Part shown: positions 1 through 8,001 of the stretch, in pieces
Position numbering within the stretch: position 1 is the stretch's first letter
Layout: each line of letters starts with the position of its first letter
The notes under the pieces: model-generated
The model's database searches: none
Told to the model about the DNA's origin: nothing
The model's input: only the letters and a program-made list of their open reading frames with translations
Assembly (NCBI RefSeq): GCF_003315075.1
Contig: NZ_QNRJ01000008.1
Coordinates: 62,001 to 126,000 of the forward strand
Direction: 5' to 3'
Source: Rossellomorea aquimaris
GTDB taxonomy: Bacteria > Bacillota > Bacilli > Bacillales > Bacillaceae_B
DNA length: 64,000 nt
Made by a program: the position numbers and the translations under genes

Positions 1-105
1 GGACTGAATTATCCTTACCTACTGGCACTCGGTACTGTGTATGTCATCTTCTTACTCTTTATTTATCTTGTATGGAAGCGTGGAAGGAAGAAAAAGCAGT
101 CATGA
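1..105 (+). CDS. C-terminal end of a membrane protein (partial)
   Basis: Frame 1 is open from the window edge to a TGA at 103-105 and encodes 34 residues. A hydrophobic stretch with many Leu, Val, Ile and Tyr residues is followed by a very basic tail (KRGRKKK), as expected for a last transmembrane helix with a cytoplasmic tail. Most of the gene lies outside the window, so the family cannot be named. A stem-loop at 112-135 follows the stop. Confidence 0.55.
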   Translation, partial: GLNYPYLLALGTVYVIFLLFIYLVWKRGRKKKQS

Positions 106-111
106 TTTGAT

Positions 112-135
112 GCGGGGCTCAGTCTATGAGCCCTG
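112..135 (+). terminator. Stem-loop after the partial membrane gene
   Basis: GCGGGGCTCA at 112-121 pairs with TGAGCCCTGC at 126-135, with one G-U pair and a 4-base loop. It is GC-rich but lacks a good T-run, so it is a weak or Rho-assisted terminator at best. Confidence 0.4.
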
Positions 136-152
136 CCATTCCTGATTTGAAA

Positions 153-166
153 TGGAAGCGTTTTAA
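153..166 (+). promoter_or_regulatory. cre-like / LacI-family operator-like palindrome
   Basis: TGGAAGCGTTTTAA has the central CG and flanking A/T symmetry of LacI-family operators and is close to the catabolite-responsive element consensus. It lies 75 bases before the LacI-family gene, just upstream of a TATAAA at 173-178. It could be an autoregulatory site or a CcpA site. Confidence 0.35.
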
Positions 167-240
167 TGATTGTATAAACTAGAATAAAGCAGCCCTCTAC
201 ACCTAAGAGGGTACGATTTTTAAAGAGGGGGGTGGAATGA

Positions 241-1272
241 ATGGCGGTCACCATCAAGGATGTTGCAAAGCTTGCAAACGTAGCTCCATCAACGGTTTCA
301 CGTGTTATTGCAAATAATCCAAGAATCAGCGAGAAAACAAAGCAAAAAGTTAGAGAAGCGATGGAGCAATTAGGGTATCATCCTAACTTCATAGCAAGGA
401 GCTTGGCAAATCAATCCACTCAAGTATTAGGGCTTGTATTACCAGGTTCAGCTAGTACTTTTTCACAGAACCCTTTCTTTCCGACCGTTTTAAGAGGACT
501 AAGTGAAGGGGCGCAGGAAAAACAATATGCACTTCAGATGTCCACAGGTCAATCCGAAGAAGAAATTTATGAAGGCGTCGTCCAAATGGTGCAAGGGGGA
601 AGAGTGGACGGAATCATCCTTCTTTATTCAAAAGTGGAAGATAAGGTGATGAACTACTTAAAAGATCGTGGTTTTCCATTTGTCGTCGTCGGGAAGCCTT
701 ATAAATATTGTGAAGAGATCACTCATGTGGATAACGACAACTACCGGGCAACAAAGGAAGTAACCGATTTTCTCCTGGAGCTTGGTCATGAATGCATCGG
801 CTTTATCGGTGGAGACCTCAACCTCGTTGTTACCGTTGAACGTCTATTAGGTTATGAGAAGGCTTTGCGTAATGCCGGGATAGACATGAAAGACGAGTAC
901 ATCATTCATGAAGAATTTCTTCGTGAAGGAGGCCGTGAAGCCATTAATGAACTGATGCAATTAGACGCTCCTCCAACGGCTTTGGTAGTGGCCGATGACT
1001 TAATGGCATTAGGGGTACTGAACACACTGGATGAAATGGGCATCCGTGTTCCTGAAGACATCTCCATTGTCAGCTTCAACAATGTATTGCTGGCTGAAAT
1101 GTCCCGCCCTCCGCTCACGTCTGTGGATATCAACATATTCAACCTGGGAAATGAGGCAGCCAAAAGCCTGATCCAAAAGATTGAGAATCCGAAAGAGCCG
1201 ATCAAGAGAATCATAGTGCCCCATCAGCTTATTACAAGATGCTCTTGCAGCGAGCGAAAAGGGAAATCATAA
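241..1272 (+). CDS. LacI-family transcriptional repressor (MalR-like)
   Basis: This 343-residue protein has the full LacI-family layout. The N-terminal helix-turn-helix and hinge (about residues 4-60) contain TIKDVAKLANVAPSTVSRV and the hinge motif HPNFIARSL. A periplasmic-binding-protein-like sugar sensor follows (about 62-335). The C-terminus ends in Cys-Ser-Cys-Ser, a tail seen in several sugar repressors. GGGGGG lies just before the ATG. The hinge and early core resemble the maltose repressor MalR of Firmicutes, but the target operon is not in the window, so the effector is unproven. A cre-like palindrome at 153-166 is a candidate autoregulatory site. Confidence 0.9.
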   Translation: MAVTIKDVAKLANVAPSTVSRVIANNPRISEKTKQKVREAMEQLGYHPNFIARSLANQSTQVLGLVLPGSASTFSQNPFFPTVLRGLSEGAQEKQYALQMSTGQSEEEIYEGVVQMVQGGRVDGIILLYSKVEDKVMNYLKDRGFPFVVVGKPYKYCEEITHVDNDNYRATKEVTDFLLELGHECIGFIGGDLNLVVTVERLLGYEKALRNAGIDMKDEYIIHEEFLREGGREAINELMQLDAPPTALVVADDLMALGVLNTLDEMGIRVPEDISIVSFNNVLLAEMSRPPLTSVDINIFNLGNEAAKSLIQKIENPKEPIKRIIVPHQLITRCSCSERKGKS

Positions 1273-1275
1273 TAA

Positions 1276-1334
1276 AAAGCGACTGAAACGTTGGAATCTC
1301 CACTTAGGGGAGAACCATATGTTTCAGTCGCTTT
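1276..1334. terminator. Bidirectional terminator between lacI-type gene and SDR gene
   Basis: AAAGCGACTGAAAC at 1276-1289 pairs perfectly with GTTTCAGTCGCTTT at 1321-1334. An inner TCTCC/GGAGA stem extends the hairpin. A/T tracts on both sides suit the two converging genes. Confidence 0.85.
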
Positions 1335-1338
1335 CATT

Positions 1339-2211
1339 TTAGCCGTTAATAACCGTTCCGCCATTAATATGAATCATCTGTCCTGATACGTAGCTTGAAT
1401 CTTCGCTTGCCAGGTATACGTATGCAGGTCCTAATTCATACGGCTGACCAGCCCGTCCAAGTGGAGTATTCGCTCCAAACTGAGATACCTTTTGAGAGCT
1501 GAAGGTGGACGGAATCAGCGGAGTCCAAATCGGGCCGGGTGCCACGCCATTTACCCTGATTCCATCCGGTGCAATGTTTTCTGCAAGGGACCGCGTGAAA
1601 CTGACAATGGCACCTTTAGTAGAAGAGTAATCAATCAGATCCTTATTCCCTTTATAAGCTGTGATAGAAGCCGTGTTGATAATGGAAGCTCCCTTATTAA
1701 GATGAGGCAATGCTGCTCTTGTTAAGTAGAACATAGAGAATACATTCGTCTTAAAGGTGCGCTCCAACTGCTCGTCACTTATATCGGCAAGCCCTGCCTG
1801 AGGATGCTGTTCCGCCGCGTTATTCACCAGGATATCAAGCTTACCGAATTCAGAAATCGTTTTGTTCACGATGTCTTTACAAAACGTCGAGCTTCTGATA
1901 TCACCTGACAGCAGGATACATCTTCCACCTTCCGCTTCCACTAATTCCTTCGTTTTATTCGCATCTTCATGTTCATCTAAATAAGAAATCGCGACATGGG
2001 CACCTTCCCTGGCATAATACCAGGCCACCGATCGTCCAATCCCGCTGTCTCCTCCAGTGATCAGGGCGACCTTACCGTCCAGCTTTCGACTGCCTTTATA
2101 ATTGTGATCCGTATGAATCGGCTGGGGATTCATTTCATCCACTGTGCCAGGCTGATGATCCTGGTGCTGGGGGGGAAACGTTTGTTTCTGGTTTTGTTGT
2201 TGTGATGACAA
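1339..2211 (-). CDS. SDR-family oxidoreductase (general-stress YdaD/YhdF type)
   Basis: This is a classical short-chain dehydrogenase of 290 residues. The cofactor motif GGDSGIGR sits near residue 58, NNAA near 140, and the catalytic tyrosine is in the YSSTKGA motif. The C-terminus SGQMIHINGGTV is typical. The 45-residue Gln/His/Pro-rich N-terminal extension is characteristic of the B. subtilis general stress proteins YdaD (GS39) and YhdF. The start is taken as TTG at 2211 because AAAGGAG lies 8-9 bases upstream. The GTG at 2220 overlaps that ribosome binding site. The substrate is unknown, and a SigB-type role is an inference from the family. Confidence 0.85.
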   Translation of the reverse strand: MSSQQQNQKQTFPPQHQDHQPGTVDEMNPQPIHTDHNYKGSRKLDGKVALITGGDSGIGRSVAWYYAREGAHVAISYLDEHEDANKTKELVEAEGGRCILLSGDIRSSTFCKDIVNKTISEFGKLDILVNNAAEQHPQAGLADISDEQLERTFKTNVFSMFYLTRAALPHLNKGASIINTASITAYKGNKDLIDYSSTKGAIVSFTRSLAENIAPDGIRVNGVAPGPIWTPLIPSTFSSQKVSQFGANTPLGRAGQPYELGPAYVYLASEDSSYVSGQMIHINGGTVING

Positions 2212-2348
2212 TGAAAACACTCCTTTGATGATTTGGGTTATCTTAGGATAGTGTTTACCCGAAAAAAATAATTATTAACGTGATTGGTTTGGGAGATTTA
2301 TCAAATTTCACGGTCGAATTGATGTGTGATAGCGTCGTGATTGAAGGA

Positions 2349-2453
2349 AATTCAGCCGATTTTTAGTGTAATCCGGCCGTTTTTCTGAAAAATCCAGCCG
2401 TTTTTGAGCAGAATCCGGCCGAAATCGAAAAAAATCCAGCCGTTTAACAGATT
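2349..2453. repeat. 21-bp tandem repeat, five units
   Basis: Five units start at 2349, 2370, 2391, 2412 and 2433, exactly 21 bp apart. The core is AATCCRGCCGTTTTT. Units alternate CAG and CGG at the variable base, giving a 42-bp higher-order period. The distal half of each unit is divergent. It fills the gap between the SDR and cdr-type genes (2221-2519), where no convincing gene is seen. Confidence 0.85.
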
Positions 2454-2519
2454 TATCCATTATCTTAAAGTCCATCCGCATACAAAAAACAGGCTCCTCC
2501 AAAGAGAAGCCCCATGCTA

Positions 2520-3872
2520 TTATTCCTTTTCCATCAACCCGGCACCCTTATAGCCGATCATATTCAACAACCCTTTAGGAGAAGAGAAGGGAGGGGCATA
2601 GCAGGTTTCGATTTCCTGGAGGTCGGTAATGGTCAGGCCTCCGTAAATGGCTGTGGCTAGAACGTCGATTTGCTTGTCTACCCCTGCGCCGCCCACTACA
2701 TTTCCTCCAAAGATCTTTCCGGTGTCAGGACAAAAATGGACTCTCACATACACATCACGCGCACCGGGATAGTAGCCGGCATGAGACTTTCCTTCATGCA
2801 CCGAGGTTCTATACGAATAGCCTTTTTCTTTTAATTCCTTCTCACCTAATCCTGTAGATCCAATGGAAAGGTTAAAAACCTTGGCAATAGCAGTTCCCAG
2901 CATCCCTTTGAAAGGAACCGGGTTTCCTGATAGGTGTCTTGCGATAATATAAGCTTGTCGGTGGGCAGGCCATGCGAGAGGAACCTGCTTTCGGGTCCCG
3001 TCAATAAGATCCAAGGACTCTACCACATCTCCGACTGCATAAATGGAGGGGTCGTCTGTTTGCATAAACTCATTACTGACGACACCACCTGACTCTCCTG
3101 TTGATAACCCGGCTTCCTTAGCAAGAAGGTTATTAGGCTTTACGCCTACTGAAAGGAGAATGAAATCAGACTGAAACGTTTCTCCGCTATCCAGTTTCAG
3201 GGTACACTCCGGAAGTACCTCATTCAGCCCATCCTTCGTGTAGAGATTCACACCTTGCTCTGTTATATGTTCTTGCAATTTGATGGCGGTCTCTTCGTCG
3301 ATTACACTGATCACATGTTCCGATCTTTCAACCAGATTGACTTTCATCCCTAAATGAGTGAAGTTCTCTGACATTTCAACTCCTATGTAGCCACCGCCGA
3401 TAATGGTACAGACTTTTGGCTTTGAGGTTTCAACGAATTGCTTGATCCTGTCCATGTCTTCAACGGTTCTGAGATGGAAAGCCGGAATTTTTTCAAGTCC
3501 AGGAATGTCAGGGATAAAGGGGGAAGCCCCTGTTGCGAGCACGAGGTAATCATATGCTTCTTCGTAATCCTGGTTCTTGTCATGATCCCTCACAAGTAAT
3601 GATTTTTTATCACGATCAATTTTCAACGCTTCATGATGCATGCGGACATCGATGTTCTTTTTCGTATGTAATTTTTCAGGTGTGGCTGCAAACAAGCTTT
3701 CACGGTCTTTAATGACTTCACCTAAGTAATAAGGCATTCCGCATGCCCCGTATGAAAGATAGGAAGTCTTTTCAAGGAGAATGATCTCTATTTCACTATC
3801 CAGTTTTCTAATTTGTGATGCAGTGGTGGCACCGCCACCGACCGCCCCGATTATGATGACTTTTTTCTTCAT
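2520..3872 (-). CDS. cdr: CoA-disulfide reductase-type FAD/NAD(P)-dependent oxidoreductase
   Basis: This 450-residue flavoprotein starts with an FAD-binding motif (IIIGAVGGGA). The active-site region YGACGMPYY holds a single redox Cys44, as in CoA-disulfide reductase and NADH oxidase relatives, which lack the two-Cys CxxxxC motif of glutathione reductase. A second GGGYIGVE motif near 168 binds NAD(P)H. YAVGDVVE near 280 is the second FAD motif. The C-terminal dimerisation domain has YAPPFSSPKG. AGGAGG lies 6 bases before the ATG. It probably reduces CoA disulfide or related low-molecular-weight disulfides in the cytosol; a polysulfide or NADH oxidase activity is possible. Confidence 0.85.
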   Translation of the reverse strand: MKKKVIIIGAVGGGATTASQIRKLDSEIEIILLEKTSYLSYGACGMPYYLGEVIKDRESLFAATPEKLHTKKNIDVRMHHEALKIDRDKKSLLVRDHDKNQDYEEAYDYLVLATGASPFIPDIPGLEKIPAFHLRTVEDMDRIKQFVETSKPKVCTIIGGGYIGVEMSENFTHLGMKVNLVERSEHVISVIDEETAIKLQEHITEQGVNLYTKDGLNEVLPECTLKLDSGETFQSDFILLSVGVKPNNLLAKEAGLSTGESGGVVSNEFMQTDDPSIYAVGDVVESLDLIDGTRKQVPLAWPAHRQAYIIARHLSGNPVPFKGMLGTAIAKVFNLSIGSTGLGEKELKEKGYSYRTSVHEGKSHAGYYPGARDVYVRVHFCPDTGKIFGGNVVGGAGVDKQIDVLATAIYGGLTITDLQEIETCYAPPFSSPKGLLNMIGYKGAGLMEKE

Positions 3873-3889
3873 GTTTTTCCTCCTAAATG

Positions 3890-3930
3890 AAAGAAGTCTA
3901 ATGGATATATTGTACCCATTAGACTTCTTT
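3890..3930 (-). terminator. Stem-loop between yajQ and cdr-type gene
   Basis: AAAGAAGTCTAATGG at 3890-3904 and its exact reverse complement at 3916-3930 form a perfect 15-bp stem with an 11-base loop. It is placed to end transcription from the yajQ-type gene on the minus strand. The stem itself ends in a T-run. Confidence 0.75.
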
Positions 3931-3941
3931 GAAAAACCGGA

Positions 3942-4433
3942 TTAACGGAAGTTTACGTACTGCACATCGATAGAAAGATCTGCCTCACGGATCGCAGCGA
4001 TGATTTTTTGAAGATCATCCTTGCTTTTTCCAGTGACCCGTACTTGATCATCCTGCACCTGACTCTTCACTTTTACGCCGGAGTTTTTGATGATGGTATT
4101 GATTTTCTTCGCATTTTCTTTATCGATTCCTTGAACGAGTTTCGCACGCTGACGAACGGTTCCGCCCGATGCCCCTTCAAGCTTGCTGTAGTCAAGGTTC
4201 TTAACAGGAACATTACGTTTGATGAGTTTGCTTAGAAGAACATCCTTTAACTGATTCATTTTAAATTCATCATCAGAAACAAGAACGATTTCCTCTCCAT
4301 CTAATTTAATGTCACTCTTACTTCCTTTAAAGTCATAGCGTGTTTGAACTTCCTTCAACGCAATTTGAATCGCATTACTCACTTCAGACATATCCACTTT
4401 CGACACAATATCAAATGAACTCTCTTTTGCCAT
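3942..4433 (-). CDS. yajQ: YajQ-family nucleotide-binding protein (YitK)
   Basis: This 163-residue protein begins [18 protein letters not shown], the standard YajQ start, and ends DVQYVNFR, the standard end. The length matches the family (about 163). The start at 4433 follows GGAGGGG with proper spacing; the open frame continues upstream only by chance. YajQ proteins bind nucleotides or RNA, and some bind cyclic di-GMP. In B. subtilis the orthologue YitK lies in the same neighbourhood. Its exact role here is unknown. Confidence 0.93.
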   Translation of the reverse strand: MAKESSFDIVSKVDMSEVSNAIQIALKEVQTRYDFKGSKSDIKLDGEEIVLVSDDEFKMNQLKDVLLSKLIKRNVPVKNLDYSKLEGASGGTVRQRAKLVQGIDKENAKKINTIIKNSGVKVKSQVQDDQVRVTGKSKDDLQKIIAAIREADLSIDVQYVNFR

Positions 4434-4526
4434 ATGTAACCCCTCCATAGTATTATCTCTTTTCATTATAGACAAGCTTTGATGGTGCATACAACTTCTA
4501 TGAATGGAATAGGGGGATTTTTTTAT

Positions 4527-4566
4527 AAAATAAAAAGCACCAGCTCTATAAAGAACTGGCACTTTC
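4527..4566 (-). terminator. Terminator of the degV-small ORF unit
   Basis: Read on the minus strand, AAAGTGCCAGTTC pairs with GAGCTGGTGCTTT (G-U pairs allowed) and is followed by TTATTTTAT. It lies just past the 43-residue gene. Confidence 0.75.
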
Positions 4567-4603
4567 TTGTATCCAAGAGCCGGAGACTGTTCACGACAAT
4601 CCC

Positions 4604-4735
4604 TTATAAATGATCCGTCTTCTTAGAATACTGATTCTTCCCGGCTTTACGGTTCACTTCTTTGATCTTATTCTTTTCCTGGCGCAGAGCATTATTGTCT
4701 CTTGCCTTTTTTTCATTATCAGATGTATGTGGCAT
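4604..4735 (-). CDS. Small basic protein (DUF3941-like)
   Basis: A 43-residue, highly charged protein begins [15 protein letters not shown] and ends [17 protein letters not shown] lies 8 bases before the ATG at 4735. It directly follows the degV-type gene and shares its terminator, so the two may form one unit. The composition and both ends resemble the short DUF3941 proteins of Bacillus; this identification is from memory. There is no signal peptide or membrane segment. The function is unknown. Confidence 0.7.
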   Translation of the reverse strand: MPHTSDNEKKARDNNALRQEKNKIKEVNRKAGKNQYSKKTDHL

Positions 4736-4791
4736 AGTGATTCTCCCTTCGAGTATAATCTCCCTCTTAGTATGAGGAAGAAGAGGGGAGT

Positions 4792-5649
4792 TTATGAGTG
4801 TTCGTTTAAGAAAAATATGGCTAAAGTGCCTGTGCCTGTATGAGAACCTATGGCACATCCAATAATACTGATATATACATCTTTCGGTGTGAATTTTTCT
4901 TGAATGAGCTTCTTCATTTCAAGGGCAAGTTCTTCGTCGTCACCGTGGCTGATGGCGATTACTTGATTGGAGAGGTCTTCACCCCGTTCTTCCATCAAGT
5001 CGAGAATTCGTTTGAGAAGTTTCTTTTTCCCACGCAACTTTTCAATCGGGACAAGCTTTCCATCTTCCACATGAAGGAGAGGCTTGATGTTTAGCAATCC
5101 GCCAAGAAAAGCTGATGCTTTTGATACTCTTCCGCCTTTTGCCAGGTATTCAAGGTCTTCTACGGTGAATAGGTGTTCCATATGCTCTGAGTGGAAACGG
5201 GAGGCTTCGACAATGTCCTCTTTACTCCCACCGTTCTGAAGCAGTTCAGCAGCCTTCATTACAACCAATCCGTAGCCCAGTGAAGCGCACTTTGAATCAA
5301 TGATGGTCAAATCAAGAGCGGGGTGTTCCTCTTTCACCTGATCGCGGATCATCACAGCCGTTTGATAGGTTCCTGATAATTGTGAGGAAAAGGCAATGTA
5401 GATACCGGGTTGATTCGATTCTGCAAGCTCTGTGAACTTCTTCATAAAAAGGTCCGGTGATACTTGAGACGTCTTTGGCATATGGCCTTCCCTGATTTTG
5501 TTGAATACGGTATTCGGCTCGATGGTGACCAGGTCCTCGTAGTCCTGACCATCAATATGTACTTTCAGTGGCAGCAGTTCTATGTTGTGTTGGTTGAAAT
5601 ATGCAGCAGGAAGGTCGCTCGCACTATCAGCAAATAATTTTACTGTCAT
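4792..5649 (-). CDS. DegV-family fatty-acid-binding protein (YitS-like)
   Basis: The 285-residue protein carries the DegV signature. It has FADSASDLP at the N-terminus, FSSQLSGTYQ near residue 95, LEYLAKGGRVSKA near 160 and GSHTGTGTLA at the C-terminus. DegV proteins bind fatty acids and act as the lipid-binding subunit (FakB) for fatty-acid kinase. AAAGGA precedes the ATG at 5649; the ATG at 5658 overlaps that site and is rejected. The yitT neighbour suggests it corresponds to B. subtilis yitS. Confidence 0.9.
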   Translation of the reverse strand: MTVKLFADSASDLPAAYFNQHNIELLPLKVHIDGQDYEDLVTIEPNTVFNKIREGHMPKTSQVSPDLFMKKFTELAESNQPGIYIAFSSQLSGTYQTAVMIRDQVKEEHPALDLTIIDSKCASLGYGLVVMKAAELLQNGGSKEDIVEASRFHSEHMEHLFTVEDLEYLAKGGRVSKASAFLGGLLNIKPLLHVEDGKLVPIEKLRGKKKLLKRILDLMEERGEDLSNQVIAISHGDDEELALEMKKLIQEKFTPKDVYISIIGCAIGSHTGTGTLAIFFLNEHS

Positions 5650-5836
5650 CCTAATCATCCTTTGGTTATTCTATATAACTTTAGTCTAGCTATATTTCAT
5701 TCAAATAACAATCCATAGAGTATGATTTCAAGGTAAAAAGTATCATTATCTTCTTAAAGGGTGAATATCAGGAGGAGTTTAGTTAAGATGAATTGTGGAA
5801 CATAGAAAATAACAACTAGATGTGGGAGGTTCGTCA

Positions 5837-6691
5837 ATGTCGAGAGATCATGTTCAGTTAGAAGCGAAGAAGTTTTTCGTCGTGTTGATAGGGGCAGTGC
5901 TGGGGGCCATTGCGATGAATTTTTTCCTGATACCGGCAAATGTTTATGCAAGTGGTTTTACAGGATTGGCTCAGTTATTGTCCAGTGTGTTAAAAGAATT
6001 TGCGCCATTCAATATTTCAACAGGTATTTTATTATTTATTTTAAATATTCCTGTGACGATTCTGGGGTGGCTTAAAGTTGGTCGCTCCTTTACAGTGTAT
6101 AGCTTCATTTCTGTATTTCTGACGTCCTTATTCCTTGAAGTGATTCCTGTGATTAAATTATCGCCTGATATTCTTCTAAACGCCGTGTTTGGCGGGGTCA
6201 TTGCCGCTTTGGGAGTCGGAATCACGTTAAAATGGGGTGCATCTACGGGAGGCATGGACATTATTGCCATGATTCTTTCCCGAATGAAAGATAAGCCTGT
6301 CGGGTCCTATTTCTTCCTGATGAATGCGGGGATCATTACTTCTGCAGGATTTCTTTATGGGTGGGAAAAAGCATTGTATACGTTAGTAACGTTGTATGCT
6401 TCAACCCGTGTCATCGATTCCATTCATACACGCCATGAAAAACTCACAGCGATGATTGTGACAAAGAAATCAAATGAATTAAGAGAAGCCATCCATTCGA
6501 AGCTTGTCAGGGGAATCACGACTCTGCCTGCTAAAGGGGCTTTTTCCGGTGAAGATAAGGAAATGTTGATCATTGTCATTTCGCGCTATGAACTTTACGA
6601 GCTTGAACACACCATTAAAGATGTAGATCCCAACGCATTTACCAATATCGTGCAAACGACTGGGATATTCGGATTTTTTAGAAAAGATTAG
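5837..6691 (+). CDS. yitT: YitT-family integral membrane protein
   Basis: The 284-residue protein has five or so hydrophobic segments in the first 170 residues (YitT membrane domain). A soluble C-terminal DUF2179 domain (about 200-280) follows, ending near FTNIVQTTGIFGFF. GGGAGG lies 7 bases before the ATG at 5837; the GTG at 5822 overlaps it. The family is a widespread set of Firmicute membrane proteins without a proven substrate. It is divergent from the degV-type gene, as yitS/yitT are neighbours in B. subtilis. Confidence 0.9.
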   Translation: MSRDHVQLEAKKFFVVLIGAVLGAIAMNFFLIPANVYASGFTGLAQLLSSVLKEFAPFNISTGILLFILNIPVTILGWLKVGRSFTVYSFISVFLTSLFLEVIPVIKLSPDILLNAVFGGVIAALGVGITLKWGASTGGMDIIAMILSRMKDKPVGSYFFLMNAGIITSAGFLYGWEKALYTLVTLYASTRVIDSIHTRHEKLTAMIVTKKSNELREAIHSKLVRGITTLPAKGAFSGEDKEMLIIVISRYELYELEHTIKDVDPNAFTNIVQTTGIFGFFRKD

Positions 6692-6745
6692 ATTCTTTAA
6701 ATTGACAAATACTAGAGGTGAACTTGAATAGAAAGGGGTATCACC

Positions 6746-7483
6746 TTGAAGGCATTTGTTTATATCCTTATCAGTTCTTTCATGCTCTTTAGTGTACCTT
6801 CTCCGATGAAAGCAGAGAAGGTACCTCTGATTTTTTCTGTGAAATCTTTTCCGGGAGAAGAAGGAACTCAGATCAGGCTCGTTCTTTATAATAATAGTGA
6901 AGGGGATAAAAAGATCACCTTTCGTACGAGTCAGATGTTTGACTTTACAATCAAAAACAAAGCGGGGCAAGTGGTCTATCGGTACAGCCGGGGGAAATCA
7001 TTCCTCCAAGCGTTTCAAACCCTTACGTTGAAAAAGGGTGAAACGAAGATGTGGAAAGAAACATGGGATTACAAGCAGGAAGGAAAGCGTGTCCCAAAAG
7101 GGCATTATACGATTGAAGCACAGCTGATGGGAGAGGATATGAGTGGATTTGATCATCCTTTGCGAGCTTCAGATTCATTCATAGTTCCTGAGGAAAACCC
7201 GTCCTTTAGAGGAGTAACGGTACGGGAGGTGAAAGGACGCTATACCATCACGGGGCTAGCCCGGGTATCGGATGGCGGCTTTTATTATTCGGTGGAGGAC
7301 GGACATAGAGTGTTCCTGAAAGAAACCTTATTCAAAGTGAATAAAGAAGCGCCAAACTGGACTGATTTTTCCATCATACTTCCGGAGCTATCAGGTAATG
7401 TTGAGAAGGCCTTTATAAGTCTTTATGAGCGGGATAAAGGCGATGGGAAGATTCTTCACAGATATGTCATCTCCATTCCGTGA
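6746..7483 (+). CDS. Secreted BsuPI-domain protein with C-terminal Gmad2-like domain
   Basis: The start is TTG with AAAGGGG 7 bases upstream. Residues 1-23 form a signal peptide (basic start, hydrophobic core, processing near MKA-EK). Residues about 28-130 match the BsuPI intracellular-proteinase-inhibitor fold, including a VPKGHYTIEA strand. Residues about 155-230 (ITGLARVSDGGFYYSVEDGH) look like a Gmad2 immunoglobulin-like domain found in spore and surface proteins. B. subtilis ipi lies in the same place but is a shorter cytoplasmic inhibitor, so this is an exported, two-domain version. A protease-inhibitor role is an inference. Confidence 0.8.
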   Translation: MKAFVYILISSFMLFSVPSPMKAEKVPLIFSVKSFPGEEGTQIRLVLYNNSEGDKKITFRTSQMFDFTIKNKAGQVVYRYSRGKSFLQAFQTLTLKKGETKMWKETWDYKQEGKRVPKGHYTIEAQLMGEDMSGFDHPLRASDSFIVPEENPSFRGVTVREVKGRYTITGLARVSDGGFYYSVEDGHRVFLKETLFKVNKEAPNWTDFSIILPELSGNVEKAFISLYERDKGDGKILHRYVISIP

Positions 7484-7487
7484 AAAG

Positions 7488-7520
7488 AACAAGGGTTGTC
7501 CAATTTGGACAACCCTTGTT
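7488..7520. terminator. Bidirectional terminator
   Basis: A perfect 14-bp stem (AACAAGGGTTGTCC and its complement) with a 5-base loop separates the convergent BsuPI and DUF3813-type genes. A- and T-rich flanks serve both directions. Confidence 0.9.
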
Positions 7521-7526
7521 TATTCT

Positions 7527-7718
7527 TTATGACAGGCGGTTTAACTCATCTTGAAGAGCATGAAGCTGCTTTTGTTCTTCGACATTTGAGTTAGCGTAAG
7601 CAGATGACAACGCGTTTTTCGCTTTATCAATGGACATTTGTGCGTTTTCTCCCGTACTGCATGCTTGTTGGGCAGAATGAACCGCGTTACGGGCCTGTTG
7701 GAATAATGGATTACTCAT
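7527..7718 (-). CDS. Small protein, DUF3813-like
   Basis: This 63-residue soluble helical protein begins MSNPLFQQARNAV and is rich in Ala, Gln and Ser. It fits the DUF3813 family of small Bacillus proteins found next to yitU. Its ATG shares one base with the TAA of the upstream 49-residue gene (TAATG), so the pair is probably translationally coupled. The function is unknown. Confidence 0.75.
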   Translation of the reverse strand: MSNPLFQQARNAVHSAQQACSTGENAQMSIDKAKNALSSAYANSNVEEQKQLHALQDELNRLS

Positions 7719-7867
7719 TATTCCATTCCCCCTGGCCCTTCGCCATGTGAAGCAAGCTTTTTAGCCTCTGCTTCAGCATACGTCAGATGGTACGGAATAC
7801 GTTCATCATGTTTTGTTACAGCGATTTTACCTTGTTGTACAAATCGTTTAGATTTATTTCTACCCAT
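7718..7867 (-). CDS. Small basic hypothetical protein
   Basis: The ATG at 7867 follows AAAGGGGTGG, a strong ribosome binding site. The 49-residue product begins MGRNKSKRFVQQGKIAV and ends GEGPGGME. It has a basic N-terminus and an acidic Gly-rich end, with no membrane segment. It overlaps the next gene by one base, supporting co-translation. I do not recognise the family with confidence; a positional counterpart of B. subtilis yizC is possible. Confidence 0.65.
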   Translation of the reverse strand: MGRNKSKRFVQQGKIAVTKHDERIPYHLTYAEAEAKKLASHGEGPGGME

Positions 7868-7965
7868 CACTACCACCCCTTTTGCAAGTTGGAACGCATG
7901 ATGCGCTCCTTTTTAGTATGGCTCAAGTGTGATGGAATACTGTAAGAAGATATACCCACAGCTTC

Positions 7966-8001
7966 CAAAAACGTTCTGGTTTAGAGATCAAAACGTTTTT
8001 G
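7966..8001 (-). terminator. Possible terminator overlapping the yitU stop
   Basis: CAAAAACGTT at 7966-7975 and AACGTTTTTG at 7992-8001 are complementary, with the yitU stop codon in the loop. The stem is short and A/T-rich, so this is tentative. Confidence 0.3.

Noticed and set aside
2308-2502. 64-residue minus-strand open frame over the tandem repeat
   Set aside because: No ribosome binding site is seen and the repeating residues are explained by the 21-bp DNA repeat.
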